From Ilyonectria destructans (lineage: Eukaryota > Ascomycota > Sordariomycetes > Hypocreales > Nectriaceae), in the NCBI GenBank assembly GCA_020740775.1, contig JAHEWK010000004.1:682001-746000 (forward strand): DNA of 64,000 nucleotides, read 5' to 3'. Each line of letters opens with the position of its first letter. Position 1 is the stretch's first letter. The translations under genes were made by a program, and so were the position numbers. Positions 22,191-32,575 of the stretch are shown here, in pieces. Under the pieces are notes generated by a model that saw only the letters and a program-made list of their open reading frames with translations, was not told the origin of the DNA and did not search any database.

Positions 22191-23410
22191 GGGTGCAGAT
22201 TCGCAGTTAAATGTGTTGGCTACTCGCGCTTTCTGGACGATGCGGTGTCTGTCAGTGGAGTTACTGTCGATTTGGGTCTCTCCAGTGGTTTCAGATGACC
22301 GAATTACTACTCGTATCGGAGGCGGATCGCTCACGCACCATGTTTTCGCTGCTCTTGATCCATACGGGTTGGCCTACGTTGGGGGAAGAGTCGGACAAGT
22401 CGGCATGGGGGGTTTTACCCTTGGTGGTGGCACTTCCGTACTTGCAGCGAAGTATGGATGGGCACTAGACCGTGTGCTGGAGTATGAGGTGAGACAATCT
22501 CTTGCTCTGGCTCTGTATGAAGCCATCTTGTGCTAACCGATCAAGGTTATTTTACCAAACACCACGATTGTGACGGCATCCGAAGATTCGCATCCAGACT
22601 TGTACTACGCCCTTCGAGGCGGAGGGAACAATTACGGCATCGTAATACCCGTCAATGTAAGTGTGTTTCCTCGGCGTCCTGTGTACACTGGGTCGCGCAC
22701 CTTTCCCGATGACCAGACGAGTCGATTTCTCGAAGAAGCCAAGAAGATCTTTTCGATCCAAAACTACGAAGATACCAACATTGGTCTAGAGTACCGATAT
22801 GCCTACTCTACACAGAATGGTTAGATCATATCGAGTACTCAGCGCTACGCCGAGTCTGTTATGAATCCACCGGTGTTCGATGCTCTGAATAGCATTCCAG
22901 CCTTGGGAAATCTCACCGGAGGTATAAACAGCTTAGCGAACAGCACAAGCTTCAGTGGGCCAGTAGGAATCACAAGGTACGAGTCCCAAAAACACCCACC
23001 GCCATAGAGGACTAAAATAACCATAGAAACCTTTTTACCACTCCAACACATTACCCGTCCGTGGAGCTGGGCAAGAAAGGCCTTGAAATTCTCAAGAGCA
23101 AAGTGGAGGGGGCAAATCTGACCAGTGTCAACCCGCAACTAATTACATATTCCATACCCGCCGCAACAATGGAAATGCCCAAATCAAGAGGTGGCAACGC
23201 CCTCAGCCTCGACGTCGAAGGGCATCTTGTCAGTAAGTCTGATCTCCTCGCCCCTTTGTTTCTGTTTCCCTCGGTGACAATGTAATGATGCGGACGCAAT
23301 CTAACAACCATAATTAGTCAATCTGTTTGCCTTGAGCTGGGAATTCGCCAGTCGTTCTGGGTATCAGAGGCACGATTCTGAACCAAGGAGGGAGAAGCCA
23401 GATGCACACA
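22191..23410 (+). pseudogene. FAD-linked (berberine-bridge-like) oxidoreductase, inactivated
   Basis: Fragments follow the order of a secreted FAD-dependent BBE-like oxidase, but with frame breaks. VQIRS, then a shift, gives GYSRFLDDAVSVSGVTVDLG; a further shift gives SDDRITTRIGGGSLTHHVF, LDPYGLAYVGGRVGQVGMG and GFTLGGGTSVLAAKYGWALD of the FAD_binding_4 domain. After what looks like a normal intron (about 22490-22544) comes PNTTIVTASEDSHPDLYYAL and RGGGNNYGIV. A stop at about 22822 interrupts YRYAYSTQNG; sequence continues in frame with SSTQRYAESVMNPPVFDALN, then HYPSVELGKKGLEILKSKVE and a last piece (INLFALSWEF). The signal peptide and N-terminal exons are not recognisable. Introns are still visible, so it was a genomic gene that decayed in place. 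Confidence 0.8.
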
Positions 23411-24011
23411 ATACACTTTAGGAAGTTGGCCATTCTGGCGCTATCTCATACAGTCCCCACCTTCAGGACGATGATTACATCAAACTGCCCCTGAATATAT
23501 CCAAGGTGCCTGAAGATGGACTTCGAAACAGAGAACATGTCGATAGCTCATGATCTGTTAACTTCAAGTCTGGTTTGAAGGTAGGAACGAGCGGACACGT
23601 CAACATCGCCATGAAGTGGACGTCGACATCCCAGTAAACCTACCATTGAGCCCCACTGAGGCTGGGCTCGAGAATCGCCAACAATGGCGTTCTAGATGCA
23701 TACGCCTATAAAATTCTATGCCGTGCAGCCGATGTTGCTGCCGGCGTTGGCTTAGGTGTGGATGCCGATTGGCCATCCGGATACTCGGCTTGGGCCGTAC
23801 GCCAACGCTAGATAAAAAATGGGAAACGGTCTCAAAAGTCGGGAATTCCAGACCCAAGCTATTGAAAGCCACAGTACTGAAGGTCATGCGCCGATGCGTT
23901 TGTGTTCAATGCCCGAGTGCAAGTTGCTACCATTACCTCGACGTCTTAAGATAAATGAACAATGATTTTTAGAAATCCCAAGATCAAGAGCCGTCTACAT
24001 ACTTGCCCACC
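23411..24011. other. intergenic, no gene seen
   Basis: About 0.6 kb between the oxidoreductase remnant and the next gene. One plus frame is Cys-rich (near 23720-23780) but has no consistent spacing or start, and I do not call it. Confidence 0.4.
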
Positions 24012-25544
24012 ATGCTAATCGAAAGCATCTCAACACCGACCGTTCGTGTCATTCTCCGAGTGTATTTCATCGTCCTCCTAGCTGCCACGACATGGTTAAT
24101 GAAGAAAGTCATTCATTTCACGGCCAAGATCAGTGTGGCCCGCGGGCGCTCCATCTCCGCGATAGGCAACATCCGGGTCGACGGTTTCGAGTTGTTCACA
24201 GCGTCGTGGGGGCTTCGTAGGCTTGCAGGGGGATCTTTCAGCTTCTCCGCCTTGCTATTACTGTTTTTGCTGGGGAAGACGACCGATATTTTGACCAATT
24301 ACCTAGTCGTGGGTCACACAATCCACGCTCGGTGTCCTTTTGATCGTGGACTGGTTTTCAACGACCTCGAACCGAACCGCTTCTCACAGTGGAACGGACG
24401 GCCGCTATTATTCCTGCAAAATGCGCAGTTATTTGCTGTCAACAACTCTTGCGAGTATGGGATATATAAGCAAGTCAACTCGGTCACCTCCTTTTGCCCT
24501 GATGGTACAGACATCATCGGCTCTTGGAAGTGTGACTATACAGCCCGGTCAATTCAGTTCGCCGCTGGAACTCCCAACGTGACCATCGTCAACGCGTTGT
24601 ACGAGAGAGGAGCTCTGTACGAAATTCACCCGTTTGAGCAGAGTACAACAACAAATCTCTTTGGCTCCAGCTTCAACCATCTGGTCGCTTGGAGCACGTC
24701 CGCCTCCGAAGACTCCGATGGGACGGATTGGGACGTGCTAGCAGCGGTCCAAACCAATTGGCAAAAGGACGAGCCCGTGCAGATGGACACTCTCAAATGC
24801 ACTCTTGACGCACCGGGAGCGAGGAATACACATCAGAAAATGGCCTCGGTTTACGACCTCCGTCATTGGGTAGCTACGCTCCAGGGCTTGATGTACTACG
24901 GCACTAATACACCGGTCGTCAACAACGTGACAGACGAGTTCGCCATGCTACTCAACACTATGGTGATGATCTCTGGTGGGAACAACTACTTACTGGCAAA
25001 GCCACTGGCTGGGGGAGACCAGACGCAAGGGTGTATCAAGGTCGTTGCATACGTTCCTCTAGTCATGATTGGACTGTTCTTGTTCGTGGGCGGACTCTTT
25101 CTGGTCTCCATATTCCTCTTTATTGTTTCCCTCTCTCGGCTAAGGCGGGTAAGAAGCGGTTTGGAGGGGAGGATCGTGAATGAACTCGACACCATTCCTC
25201 AAGATGTGCTTGAATGGGCAGTACTGGCGGCCCGGGGACAATCAGAAGACACGGATCAGCGGGAAATGGTTGGAATGGGCCCAGTGCCGGATCATGGACA
25301 TATGGACGATCATCTGCTCTATGGCCAGGAAGGGGCAGCGAGTACTGCTCAGGGGTTGGGAAACTTGGAGGCAGGCTTCTACCAACCAGTACAGGGTGGA
25401 CAACTGCAAGGAGGAGAAGTACCGATCGTTGAGGCGAGAGAGTTGAGAGATTTTAAGATAGGTTTCTCCCAACCGATACAAGCTGGTGGCCTGGGAGGAG
25501 AAGGGGCTACGCAAGGCAGGATCCGGGTTTTCAAGGATAATTAG
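24012..25544 (+). CDS. unrecognised fungal membrane protein with large ectodomain
   Basis: A 510-residue single-exon frame; the ATG at 24012 is used because the frame has no earlier ATG. I do not recognise the family. Helices are seen at about residues 10-33 (VRVILRVYFIVLLAATTWLM), 75-97 (FSFSALLLLFLLGKTT) and 345-375 (YVPLVMIGLFLFVGGLFLV). The roughly 250 residues between helices 2 and 3 carry several Cys and N-x-T/S sites, suggesting an extracytoplasmic domain. The C-terminal tail is Gly/Gln-rich and holds an imperfect repeat, AGFYQPVQGGQLQGG and IGFSQPIQAGGLGG. The overall plan resembles the many lineage-specific ascomycete surface proteins. Function unknown. Confidence 0.7.
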   Translation: MLIESISTPTVRVILRVYFIVLLAATTWLMKKVIHFTAKISVARGRSISAIGNIRVDGFELFTASWGLRRLAGGSFSFSALLLLFLLGKTTDILTNYLVVGHTIHARCPFDRGLVFNDLEPNRFSQWNGRPLLFLQNAQLFAVNNSCEYGIYKQVNSVTSFCPDGTDIIGSWKCDYTARSIQFAAGTPNVTIVNALYERGALYEIHPFEQSTTTNLFGSSFNHLVAWSTSASEDSDGTDWDVLAAVQTNWQKDEPVQMDTLKCTLDAPGARNTHQKMASVYDLRHWVATLQGLMYYGTNTPVVNNVTDEFAMLLNTMVMISGGNNYLLAKPLAGGDQTQGCIKVVAYVPLVMIGLFLFVGGLFLVSIFLFIVSLSRLRRVRSGLEGRIVNELDTIPQDVLEWAVLAARGQSEDTDQREMVGMGPVPDHGHMDDHLLYGQEGAASTAQGLGNLEAGFYQPVQGGQLQGGEVPIVEARELRDFKIGFSQPIQAGGLGGEGATQGRIRVFKDN

Positions 25545-26099
25545 GAAGTTTCACGATCATGTTAACAGCCAATTCATCTACTCACTCAACGTCACTCGTC
25601 TCACTCACCCGCATTCCATGAAAATGTACACAACCACAGATACATACTACCCTCTGCGGTGGCCTGTTCTTTGTGCACGATATGGAAATATGCACCGTAT
25701 GATCAACATGATCATTAGCAATTCCGGGCGCCGGATGATGATGAACATAATCAAGGTCCTCCTACCTAACCAGCAGGCGTGGTTGAAAGTGGTACATCAA
25801 TGCTTCTTCTCCGTTTTGCAGCGGAGGTTTGTGAGAAGGGAGGGGGGCCTTATGCACGGCCGAAACTTTCGCGACGCCTCTAAATCACCGTGACGTTGCC
25901 GTTGCCGAACGTTAAAAGAATATAGTACTTTGAGGGACATAGCCTGTTAATCATCTACGAATAACATTATCTAGCATCCATTCAAAAAGATCAGTTTACT
26001 GTCTCACCTCTTAACTTAAAGATATCCGTACTACCAGTCAACCAACAAATGACTCTCAAATTACCACCCACTACTAAAGGCGATTTCCTTCATCGAAAC
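25545..26099. other. intergenic, no gene seen
   Basis: About 0.55 kb, including probable transcript end of the upstream gene and upstream DNA of the MARVEL-like frame. No family resemblance in any frame. Confidence 0.4.
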
Positions 26100-26705
26100 A
26101 TGATGTATAGTAGCGCTACACTCAAGGTCGCTTCTGGCATCCTGCGATTTCTAGAGCTTGCCTGCGGCGATCATCTTAGGCCTCACTAGCTGGCTTTTCC
26201 GCCCGGCTAGTGATGGCGTGTTCGGTTGTGGTGGGTTGCATATATATGGTATGGTTGTCGGTGGTATCACTATTTTATATTCAGTTTTCTTTTACCCGCT
26301 ACTCAATTTTCCTTTCACCTTCTCTTTGACTGCAGCCCCTTCATCATGTGGCTCGTATCGTTTTGCTTGATTGAAACTATGAAAGCTATTCTACTCTCTT
26401 CTGTATAGGTACTAACTTAATCGTATACAATCCCAGAATGGCGGTGGCTCCCGGTGGCAGCTGCCGGTATCCTGGCTACGGCTCTAGAGGTGATTGTGCG
26501 CAGTGGCAAACTGTTTTCGCCTTTTCTGTCCTCGTCTGGATAGTTTATTTTGCCAGTGTGGTTCTAGTAAGACACACCCTTCTAATAATAAGCCATTAGC
26601 TAGAAACTAATTACGAAATAGGGTGTATTTATTTTCGTCGCCCAGCCCAAGGCCAAAGATCAAATACAGTCTCCCAAGCAGCAGATAAGGAAAATATACA
26701 AGTGA
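26100..26705 (+). pseudogene. MARVEL-like four-helix membrane protein, frame-broken (gene or pseudogene)
   Basis: Read across frames, the stretch gives a small MARVEL-type protein. It starts LKVASGILRFLELACG, then, one base out of frame, AIILGLTSWLFRPASDGVFG and IYGMVVGGITILYSVFFYPL. A further shift gives PFIMWLVSFCLIET, and after a probable intron ending CCCAG at about 26436 comes DCAQWQTVFAFSVLVWIVYF. A final intron at 26567-26621 (GTAAGA...AATAG) is clear and joins to GVFIFVAQPKAKDQIQ and a stop at 26705. The four helices and Cys-containing loop fit the fungal MARVEL group. Two shifts without splice signals suggest a recent pseudogene or sequence errors. Confidence 0.5.
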
Positions 26706-27194
26706 ACAGCAGAGACCTTCAGATATTAGAGCGCTTACTGAGATCTTGGACTTTCTCAATACCTAGCGGCAGTCATCCTCTGAAAGATCAGAATAGGGAA
26801 TCTGCCACTATGGGAGCCAGCGCAGGAGCTCCTTTCAAGAGATTGATGGAGCCCAGCTTGAAGAGCTACATGGAACACACCTTCCAGAGCTTCCCTATTT
26901 CCGGCTCGACATCAACAGAGAGGATATTCAGTGATTTCCATTATCAGCCCGATGTTGTCGCCTCGATATGGGGCGACGAACGGATATCTTTGCCAGCAGG
27001 TATCATATCCGATAAGACCGGACCATAGTACTTGAGTATCGGATCTTGGACAGTTCCGCAATGTATCAAACGACGTATCCAGGCTAGCTCTGTAGTATTT
27101 CGATCATGGAGCAATTCACATGTTCTCATACTGTCATACAACATCTCTTTTTCGCAGTCCTGCAATATGATAAATGCAGTAGACTGCCCTAAAT
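26706..27194. other. intergenic, no gene seen
   Basis: About 0.5 kb between convergent transcripts. One plus frame (26702-27028) is open but has no recognised features. Confidence 0.4.
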
Positions 27195-28471
27195 CTAGTG
27201 ACCGACCATCGACTGGAAGACGGCAGAGAACCTCTCTCCAACCGGCTTCGCGTCGTCCACAATCTTTCGCATCGCCTTCAACTCCTCTTCCGTCAGCACG
27301 ACATCTCGAGATGCCCAATTCTCTTCCAGGCGCGAGGCCTTGGTCGTGCCTGGGATAGTAATCAACCCCTGCGCGGCAACCCAAGCTAGCGCGATCTGTG
27401 CAACCGTGCAGCCCTTTACTGTCGCCAATTGCTTGATCTCGTCCACGATAGCCTTGTTTTTGTAGAAGTTTTCGCCTTGGAACTTGGGGACTAGGGTGAT
27501 GTAAGTCAGTCTTACTATGATCATAGAATTATTGTAAGCACATGTGGTGACCTACCAGTGCGTCGGAAATCATCAGGCGCAAAGTCATCGGGGGACTTGA
27601 ACTGGAAGTCATCCACAAGCCAGCCGTGTCCCAACGGGCTGAATGCCACAAATGCCACACCCAATTCCTTAGCTGTCTCGATAAGACCATTGGTCTCGTG
27701 CAGTGTCTCAAAGGCCGAGTACTCGGCTTGAATGGCATCGATCTTGGCGACTTGAAAATGTTAGCGTTTGCCATTGCGTAGTTACCAGCATACGAACTCG
27801 AGTTTGCCTTGCGCAAGGTCTCAGCAGAGCATTCAGATAGGCCAATGTATTTGGTCTTTCCAGCGCGGCGGAGTTCGTCTAGGGCGCCAATGGACTCCTC
27901 GAGTGGAGTATCTTGATTGCAGTGTCAGGACCAATCCGAACAAGTTTGCATAGGGGATCTCCACGCACTGGGATCGATTCTGTGGAGATAATAGAGATCA
28001 GGAGTGAAACCGAGCCTATCAATTGTCCCCTCGATATATTCCTTGATGTGAGCTGCTGAGTTGGTCACTGTTGGGGCAGGTCCGAACACATCAAATCCGC
28101 ATTTGGACGCCACTGTGCGACATCTAGCGTAAGCCATCACGCTTCCTGTAGAACCTAAGGGTAATTATGATGCTCACCAAAAATCTTATCACGGACATTA
28201 TGCTTCTTAATGAAGTCCCCAAGCAGCTTCTCGTTTGCGCCACTCTTGTAGGCAACCTAAACCCCGAAGCAATTAGAAGCAATGTTTTCTGTTTCCTTCA
28301 TGAGTGCCTTACCGCTGTATCCCAAAACGTGCAGCCAAGCTGGACCGCTTTTAGGAGGACTGGCTCGGCCTGTTCGAGGCTCAGATCGGTCCCCATGCCA
28401 GCACTTAGACCCATGGCACCAAAGCCGGGGACAGCGACCTGCTGGCCGCCAAACGGAAGTGAGTTGACCAT
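27195..28471 (-). CDS. aldo/keto reductase
   Basis: A 328-residue NAD(P)H-dependent carbonyl reductase in six exons: 28471-28313, 28256-28178, 28112-27969, 27911-27798, 27750-27556 and 27490-27195. All joins keep frame. The fourth donor is GTTCGT, not the usual GTRNGT, but it restores [20 protein letters not shown]. The AKR tetrad is present: Asp51 and Tyr56 (FWDTAVAY), Lys83 (VASKCGF) and His123 (YYLHRID). Further landmarks are [24 protein letters not shown] and [13 protein letters not shown], the nucleotide-binding end. It is closest in type to fungal AKR13/YakC-like enzymes. Soluble and probably cytosolic; the substrate is unknown. Reading any single frame makes it look broken, but the splice sites show it can be intact. 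Confidence 0.88.
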
Positions 28472-29092
28472 CTTGGTAATTCGGTAGTCTGAACAAGCGT
28501 CAGTGTGACGATGCTTCGACGTCACGAAAGGAACCCCTTGTCCTTTCGGGCGAGAACGATGCGTTCATGGATGGCATGATGCGAGGCTTACATTTGAAAT
28601 GGCGATACGTCGATTGTGATAGATATCGTGCAAAGCGCATGAATGTAGGAGGGAAAGGATTGACGTCCAGGAATGCGGCTCACCAGATATTTAAACAACT
28701 GCTAGATTTAAGCTTGTCGAGCCATTGCGATGTAATAGCCTCCCTATTTTCCCACAAATGCGCCGGTCGTAGTGCCGTAGTTACGGAATGAAGGCTAATC
28801 GCCGATACATCCGGCCACACCGGTCACAATGACGTCGCTCTGGTGCTAAAACGGAATATCCCCACTGCCATTGAGAGTTTGGTGCCAGATCCGTACAGAT
28901 TATTAGATCAGACACTTTAGCCTTTCTAACTCGATCTTAGCCAAGGAGGAGCCATTCCTCAAAGGGTCGGCATTGGGTCCGTCTGTGGGTAAAGGAGGGT
29001 AAGGCGGTTGCATAAGTAATGAAGGGTCCAGTCCAGCCACACGCCGCATCTTGATTTGCCATACTCATCCCTTTTCACAGGCCCTCTGAGCC
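28472..29092. other. intergenic, divergent promoters
   Basis: About 0.6 kb between the starts of the aldo/keto reductase and the bZIP-like frame, which point away from each other. No RNA or repeat seen. Confidence 0.4.
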
Positions 29093-29260
29093 ATGGATCC
29101 GCCGATATGCGAGAACCTTCCGACTATAATCCTCAAGCTAATGCCTCAGCAGTCGGAGGCGAAAAATGAAGACGAAGATTGGACGGGCGTGACAAACACG
29201 ACGGAGAGAAAAAAGCGACAGAATCGGCTCCGTCAAAGGGTATATCGTATGTCTCCAAAC
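29093..29260 (+). CDS. bZIP-like transcription factor, 5' part or fragment
   Basis: The frame starts at the ATG at 29093 and shortly gives DWTGVTNTTERKKRQNRLRQ followed by RVYR, the basic region of the fungal bZIP group that carries a DUF3425-like C-terminus (consensus RRKxQNRxxQRAYRRR). A donor-like GTATGTC follows directly after VY. Downstream (to about 29630) I find no leucine zipper or DUF3425 exon with convincing sequence. The gene may continue through introns I could not resolve, or only this N-terminal piece is left. As it stands it would not dimerise. Confidence 0.5.
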
Positions 29261-29757
29261 CCATTTGTCCTTTCTGGGCTGCGCAAAGAGCATACGAGGA
29301 CTACAGTCCTGTGGGTATCCGAGACCTGTAAACGGAATACGTCGAACAAGAGCAATAGCTTCCACCAGGCCGTAATACTATGGAACATGTAAAGAAAAGA
29401 ACTTAAGCTAAATTTGGGTTGACAGGCAATTATATTGCCGCGACCCTTGATCCGGCATGCGGTCTTGTGGTGACAACGCACACACGAGCTTCTCCCGTAT
29501 TTCCGGTCTCGGGCAATTTGACTCGCCAAGGCGACGGGGTAAATGCGACCTACCCATACCACATGGACAAGATGGATCAAAGACCCCGCTGCTCATCGAG
29601 CCCCGCATCATTTCCGGCAAACTATCGATAAAATTCACTGCCGCGGTGAGACCCCTCTTTGCTGACCATTTGCCTTGTCATCAAACATTTCGGCAATCTA
29701 CTTAAGAGAATTATCCCCTCAAAGAGAGAGTCAATTGATAACATCAAATACATCATC
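29261..29757. other. unassigned stretch between bZIP-like piece and methyltransferase
   Basis: Possible downstream exons of the bZIP-like gene, but no frame shows the expected domain. The final part is the promoter of the next gene. Confidence 0.35.
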
Positions 29758-31089
29758 ATGTCGACGCCTACTGGATCTGGTGCTCCCTTCCGGGCCGAGC
29801 ATATGGGCTCTTTGCTGCGGCCGCAGCGCCTCCTCGACGTGCGGGAGCAGATCCGAGAGAAGGGCGTCTCCCCCGAGGAGGCTGGACTTCCTGCCGTCGA
29901 AAAGGAGGCCGTTGCTGACGTTGTCAAGCTGCAGCGTGAGCTCGGATACAAGGCCGTCACTAGCGGAGAGTTCAACCGCACCCGCTTCTGGGGTCTCATG
30001 TGGGATGAGTTCGAGGGCGCCACGCGCCTCCAGGATGCCGACGGGAGTCTTTTCCGTCTGTATCACCCGGATGTAGTGAGCTTGATTGAGAAGGACCGAC
30101 ACGTCATGCCTGGTGACTCTGTCATCGCTGGTGGCAAGCTTTCTCACAACCCCGAAAAGTCCGTCTCCAACCTCCACGAGCTGCGACTCGTTCAGCAGTC
30201 CGTCCCTAAGGAAGATTGGGCAGCAATCAAACTCACCATGATCACTCCGGCTTGGTTCCACATGAGATACAGCCAGGGAAAGGCTTACGCGCCCGAGGCC
30301 TATGCCAATGATGCCGAATATTTCAAGGATGTCGCGAAGGTGTACCAGGCCGAGTTGGCCCAACTCTACGAGGCCGGTCTGCGCAACGTTCAGTTTGACG
30401 ACCCTGGTATGGCTTGTAAGTTTAAACTTAACCTAAAATTATTTACGTAAGAGATTCTGACTTATTATCAGACTTCTGCTCTCAGAAGTTCCGTGACGGT
30501 TGGGCCGCCGACTCCAAGAACATCGGGTCCGTTGAGGACCTTCTCGATGCCTACATCGCTCTTTACAACGACTCAATTTCCAAGTGCCCTGCCGACATGC
30601 ACACTGGAATTCATCTGTGCCGTGGCAACTTTGTAAGTGCCCTCCGAAACTAGTCTAAAGCGACTAGATCTAACTAGCTAGATTGGCGGCCGCCACTTCG
30701 CCGAGGGATCGTACGACATCATCGCCGAGAAGCTGTTCAAGAACTTGAACGTCAACACCTTCTACCTGGAGTACGACAACGAGCGCTCTGGCGGCTTTGA
30801 GCCCCTGCAGTACCTGCCCAAGAACAAGAACGTCGTCGTCGGCGTCATCAGCACCAAGTTGCCGCAGCTAGAGGACAAGGAGGAGATGAAGAAGCGTGTC
30901 CTCTCTGCCGCCGAGTGGGTGGCCAAGGGAACCGGCGAGACTCGTGAGGAGGCTCTCAAGAGAGTGTATGTGAGCCCTCAGTGCGGCTTCAGCACTCACG
31001 AGACTGGATACCCTCTGGGATTGGCCGAGGAGAAGGCCAAGCTTGCCCTTGTTCGGGAGATTGCTAATGAGATCTGGGGCGAGCCTTGA
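29758..31089 (+). CDS. MetE-like methyltransferase (cobalamin-independent methionine synthase C-terminal type)
   Basis: A 408-residue protein in three exons: 29758-30415, 30472-30632 and 30682-31089, with introns GTAAGT...ATCAG and GTAAGT...GCTAG. It corresponds to the zinc-binding catalytic half of MetE without the N-terminal half, like bacterial YxjG/YxjH. Such enzymes move a methyl group to a thiol such as homocysteine; the donor and acceptor here are unproven. The zinc ligands appear kept: His267 and Cys269 (GIHLCRGNF), Glu303 (FYLEYDNE) and Cys374 (SPQCGFSTHE). The N-terminus FRAEHMGSLLRPQRLLDVRE and the barrel motif SGEFNRTRFW fit the family. No targeting signal is visible. The second intron is flanked by CTAACTAGCTAG. 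Well-preserved gene with codon use biased to C/G at third positions, suggesting good expression. Confidence 0.9.
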
Positions 31090-32315
31090 TTGTATATGAG
31101 TAATAAACTGGAGATGTTTGATAGAATTCAGTGGGTCTTGGCAAGTGTAATTATGTGAAGTCCGGGGACCATATCTGCTATGGACTACCCGCGATTCCGT
31201 AACGAAATTAACACAGGCGAATATCTGTTGGGCTAGGGAGTTATCCTGTCTCGCCCACTAAGTAATTGATCACAAAAGTCGCGGACAGCCACAAAGATAC
31301 GGACGGCAAATTACCACTAAATTATCAGGATTTTCCAGATGAACGAACTGCAATAAGGAATATTATGTTTATTAAAGTGATAAGAAAAATAAGAGTATCA
31401 TAAAATACTTCAGGCTTTTCTTTACATAAGTCTATGTTTAAAAATGTATTTTATTTATCCTGTTGTAAATGGACTTTTCTTTAAAGAATAAGGGCGAGGC
31501 ATGAAAACGCTTAGTTGGCTCCGGGGCTCCATAAACCAATGGGCAGTAAGGAAGCGACAGAAAAAGGAAAATTAAGCATTTCCCAACTGATCTCGGTCTC
31601 TCGAGTAGGTAGCATCGTAAGATGACAAAGTCGTAGAGAGTTTCCGCTCTGGTCTGGTCATGTAGACTAGACGCACATGGTCAATGATTGACTTCTCTTC
31701 CAATCAGCTGATTCACCAACACACCTAACCTAGACAGATTGTTACACTCATACATGACAAGCCATCTAATAGATAACACGTACGGCGATTCTGAGGAAGG
31801 GGGTAGGTTTAGCGAGTCCATGTTCACCAAGTGCCGGATCCGCCAGATATTGTTAAAATGGCACATGAAGTGAGGTCAAGAGACTTATTGCAATGAGTCA
31901 TTCCAAAGCCTTGAGGGGGGTTGCTGCCGGCGAGGGGCTATAACGATTCTGCACCTGTCCTAAAACAAACACAGGATCCGCGAACGTTTGCCGCATGCTA
32001 AGACCACTGTGTGACCTGGCTGCGACCTTGTTGTAACCTACTGGGACCCTTTGTAACCTGCTGGGACTGTCCCTAAAGGGACCTTTCACTGTAACAAACC
32101 CCGGCATAGCGGCTGCAATAGCGGCTTGGAACAGCAATACATTAGATTAGCAGATTGAAACAGTGAAGTCATGCAATAGCTAATCTTTTGTTGCCTTTCT
32201 TGTCATTCCCTTATGGCTACGTCGTTTGTTGATTCCATTGCCTCAGCTAATGCTAGATCTCCCTCGCAGCGAGAAGAGCTTGCTGTATGTGGCCCCCGAA
32301 AGGTCGTAAGGATCT
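31090..32315. other. 1.2 kb intergenic, AT-rich core
   Basis: Strongly AT-rich at about 31300-31500. At about 32034-32075 a short motif, GTAACCTRCTGGGAC, occurs twice in tandem, spaced by CCTTT. No gene seen. Confidence 0.45.
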
Positions 32316-32430
32316 AATATTCAATCGCACAATCCATAATGTCTAGAATAACAGAACCAATGAGATAGTCATTCAGTGCAAACTGGGTGATAACGTTGTC
32401 AATGAGGTGAATGCTGTGATCAGCGGCGTT
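32316..32430. repeat. 115-base direct repeat, copy 1
   Basis: Pairs with 32461-32575: same length, no gaps, 99 of 115 bases alike (9 transitions, 7 transversions by hand count). The minus strand of this copy is an open 38-codon frame beginning NAADHSIHLIDNVITQFAL. Confidence 0.8.
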
Positions 32431-32460
32431 GTTTGCCCGGCAGGGCTCCCGCAAAGTTCC

Positions 32461-32575
32461 AATATTCAATCGCACCATCCTCAATGCCTAGAATAGCAGA
32501 GCCAATGAGATGATCTTCCAGTGCAAAGTGGGTGAGAACTTTGTCAATGAGGTGGATGATATGATCAGCGGCGTT
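32461..32575. repeat. 115-base direct repeat, copy 2
   Basis: Second copy, 30 bases after the first. Its minus strand lies in a longer open frame (32420-32764) and reads NAADHIIHLIDKVLTHFAL then GSAILGIEDGAIEYW, a close relative of the peptide from copy 1. The unit with its spacer is 145 bases, not a multiple of three, so the two copies are not in one frame now. Confidence 0.8.

Noticed and set aside
23718..23954. Cys-rich plus frame as a small secreted protein
   Set aside because: No ATG with signal peptide in a sensible context, and Cys spacing is irregular (CSRCCCRRWLRCGC).
32316..32575. Repeat-induced point mutation as the cause of differences between the two copies
   Set aside because: Only 9 of 16 differences are transitions and they run in both directions, so the signature is not clear.
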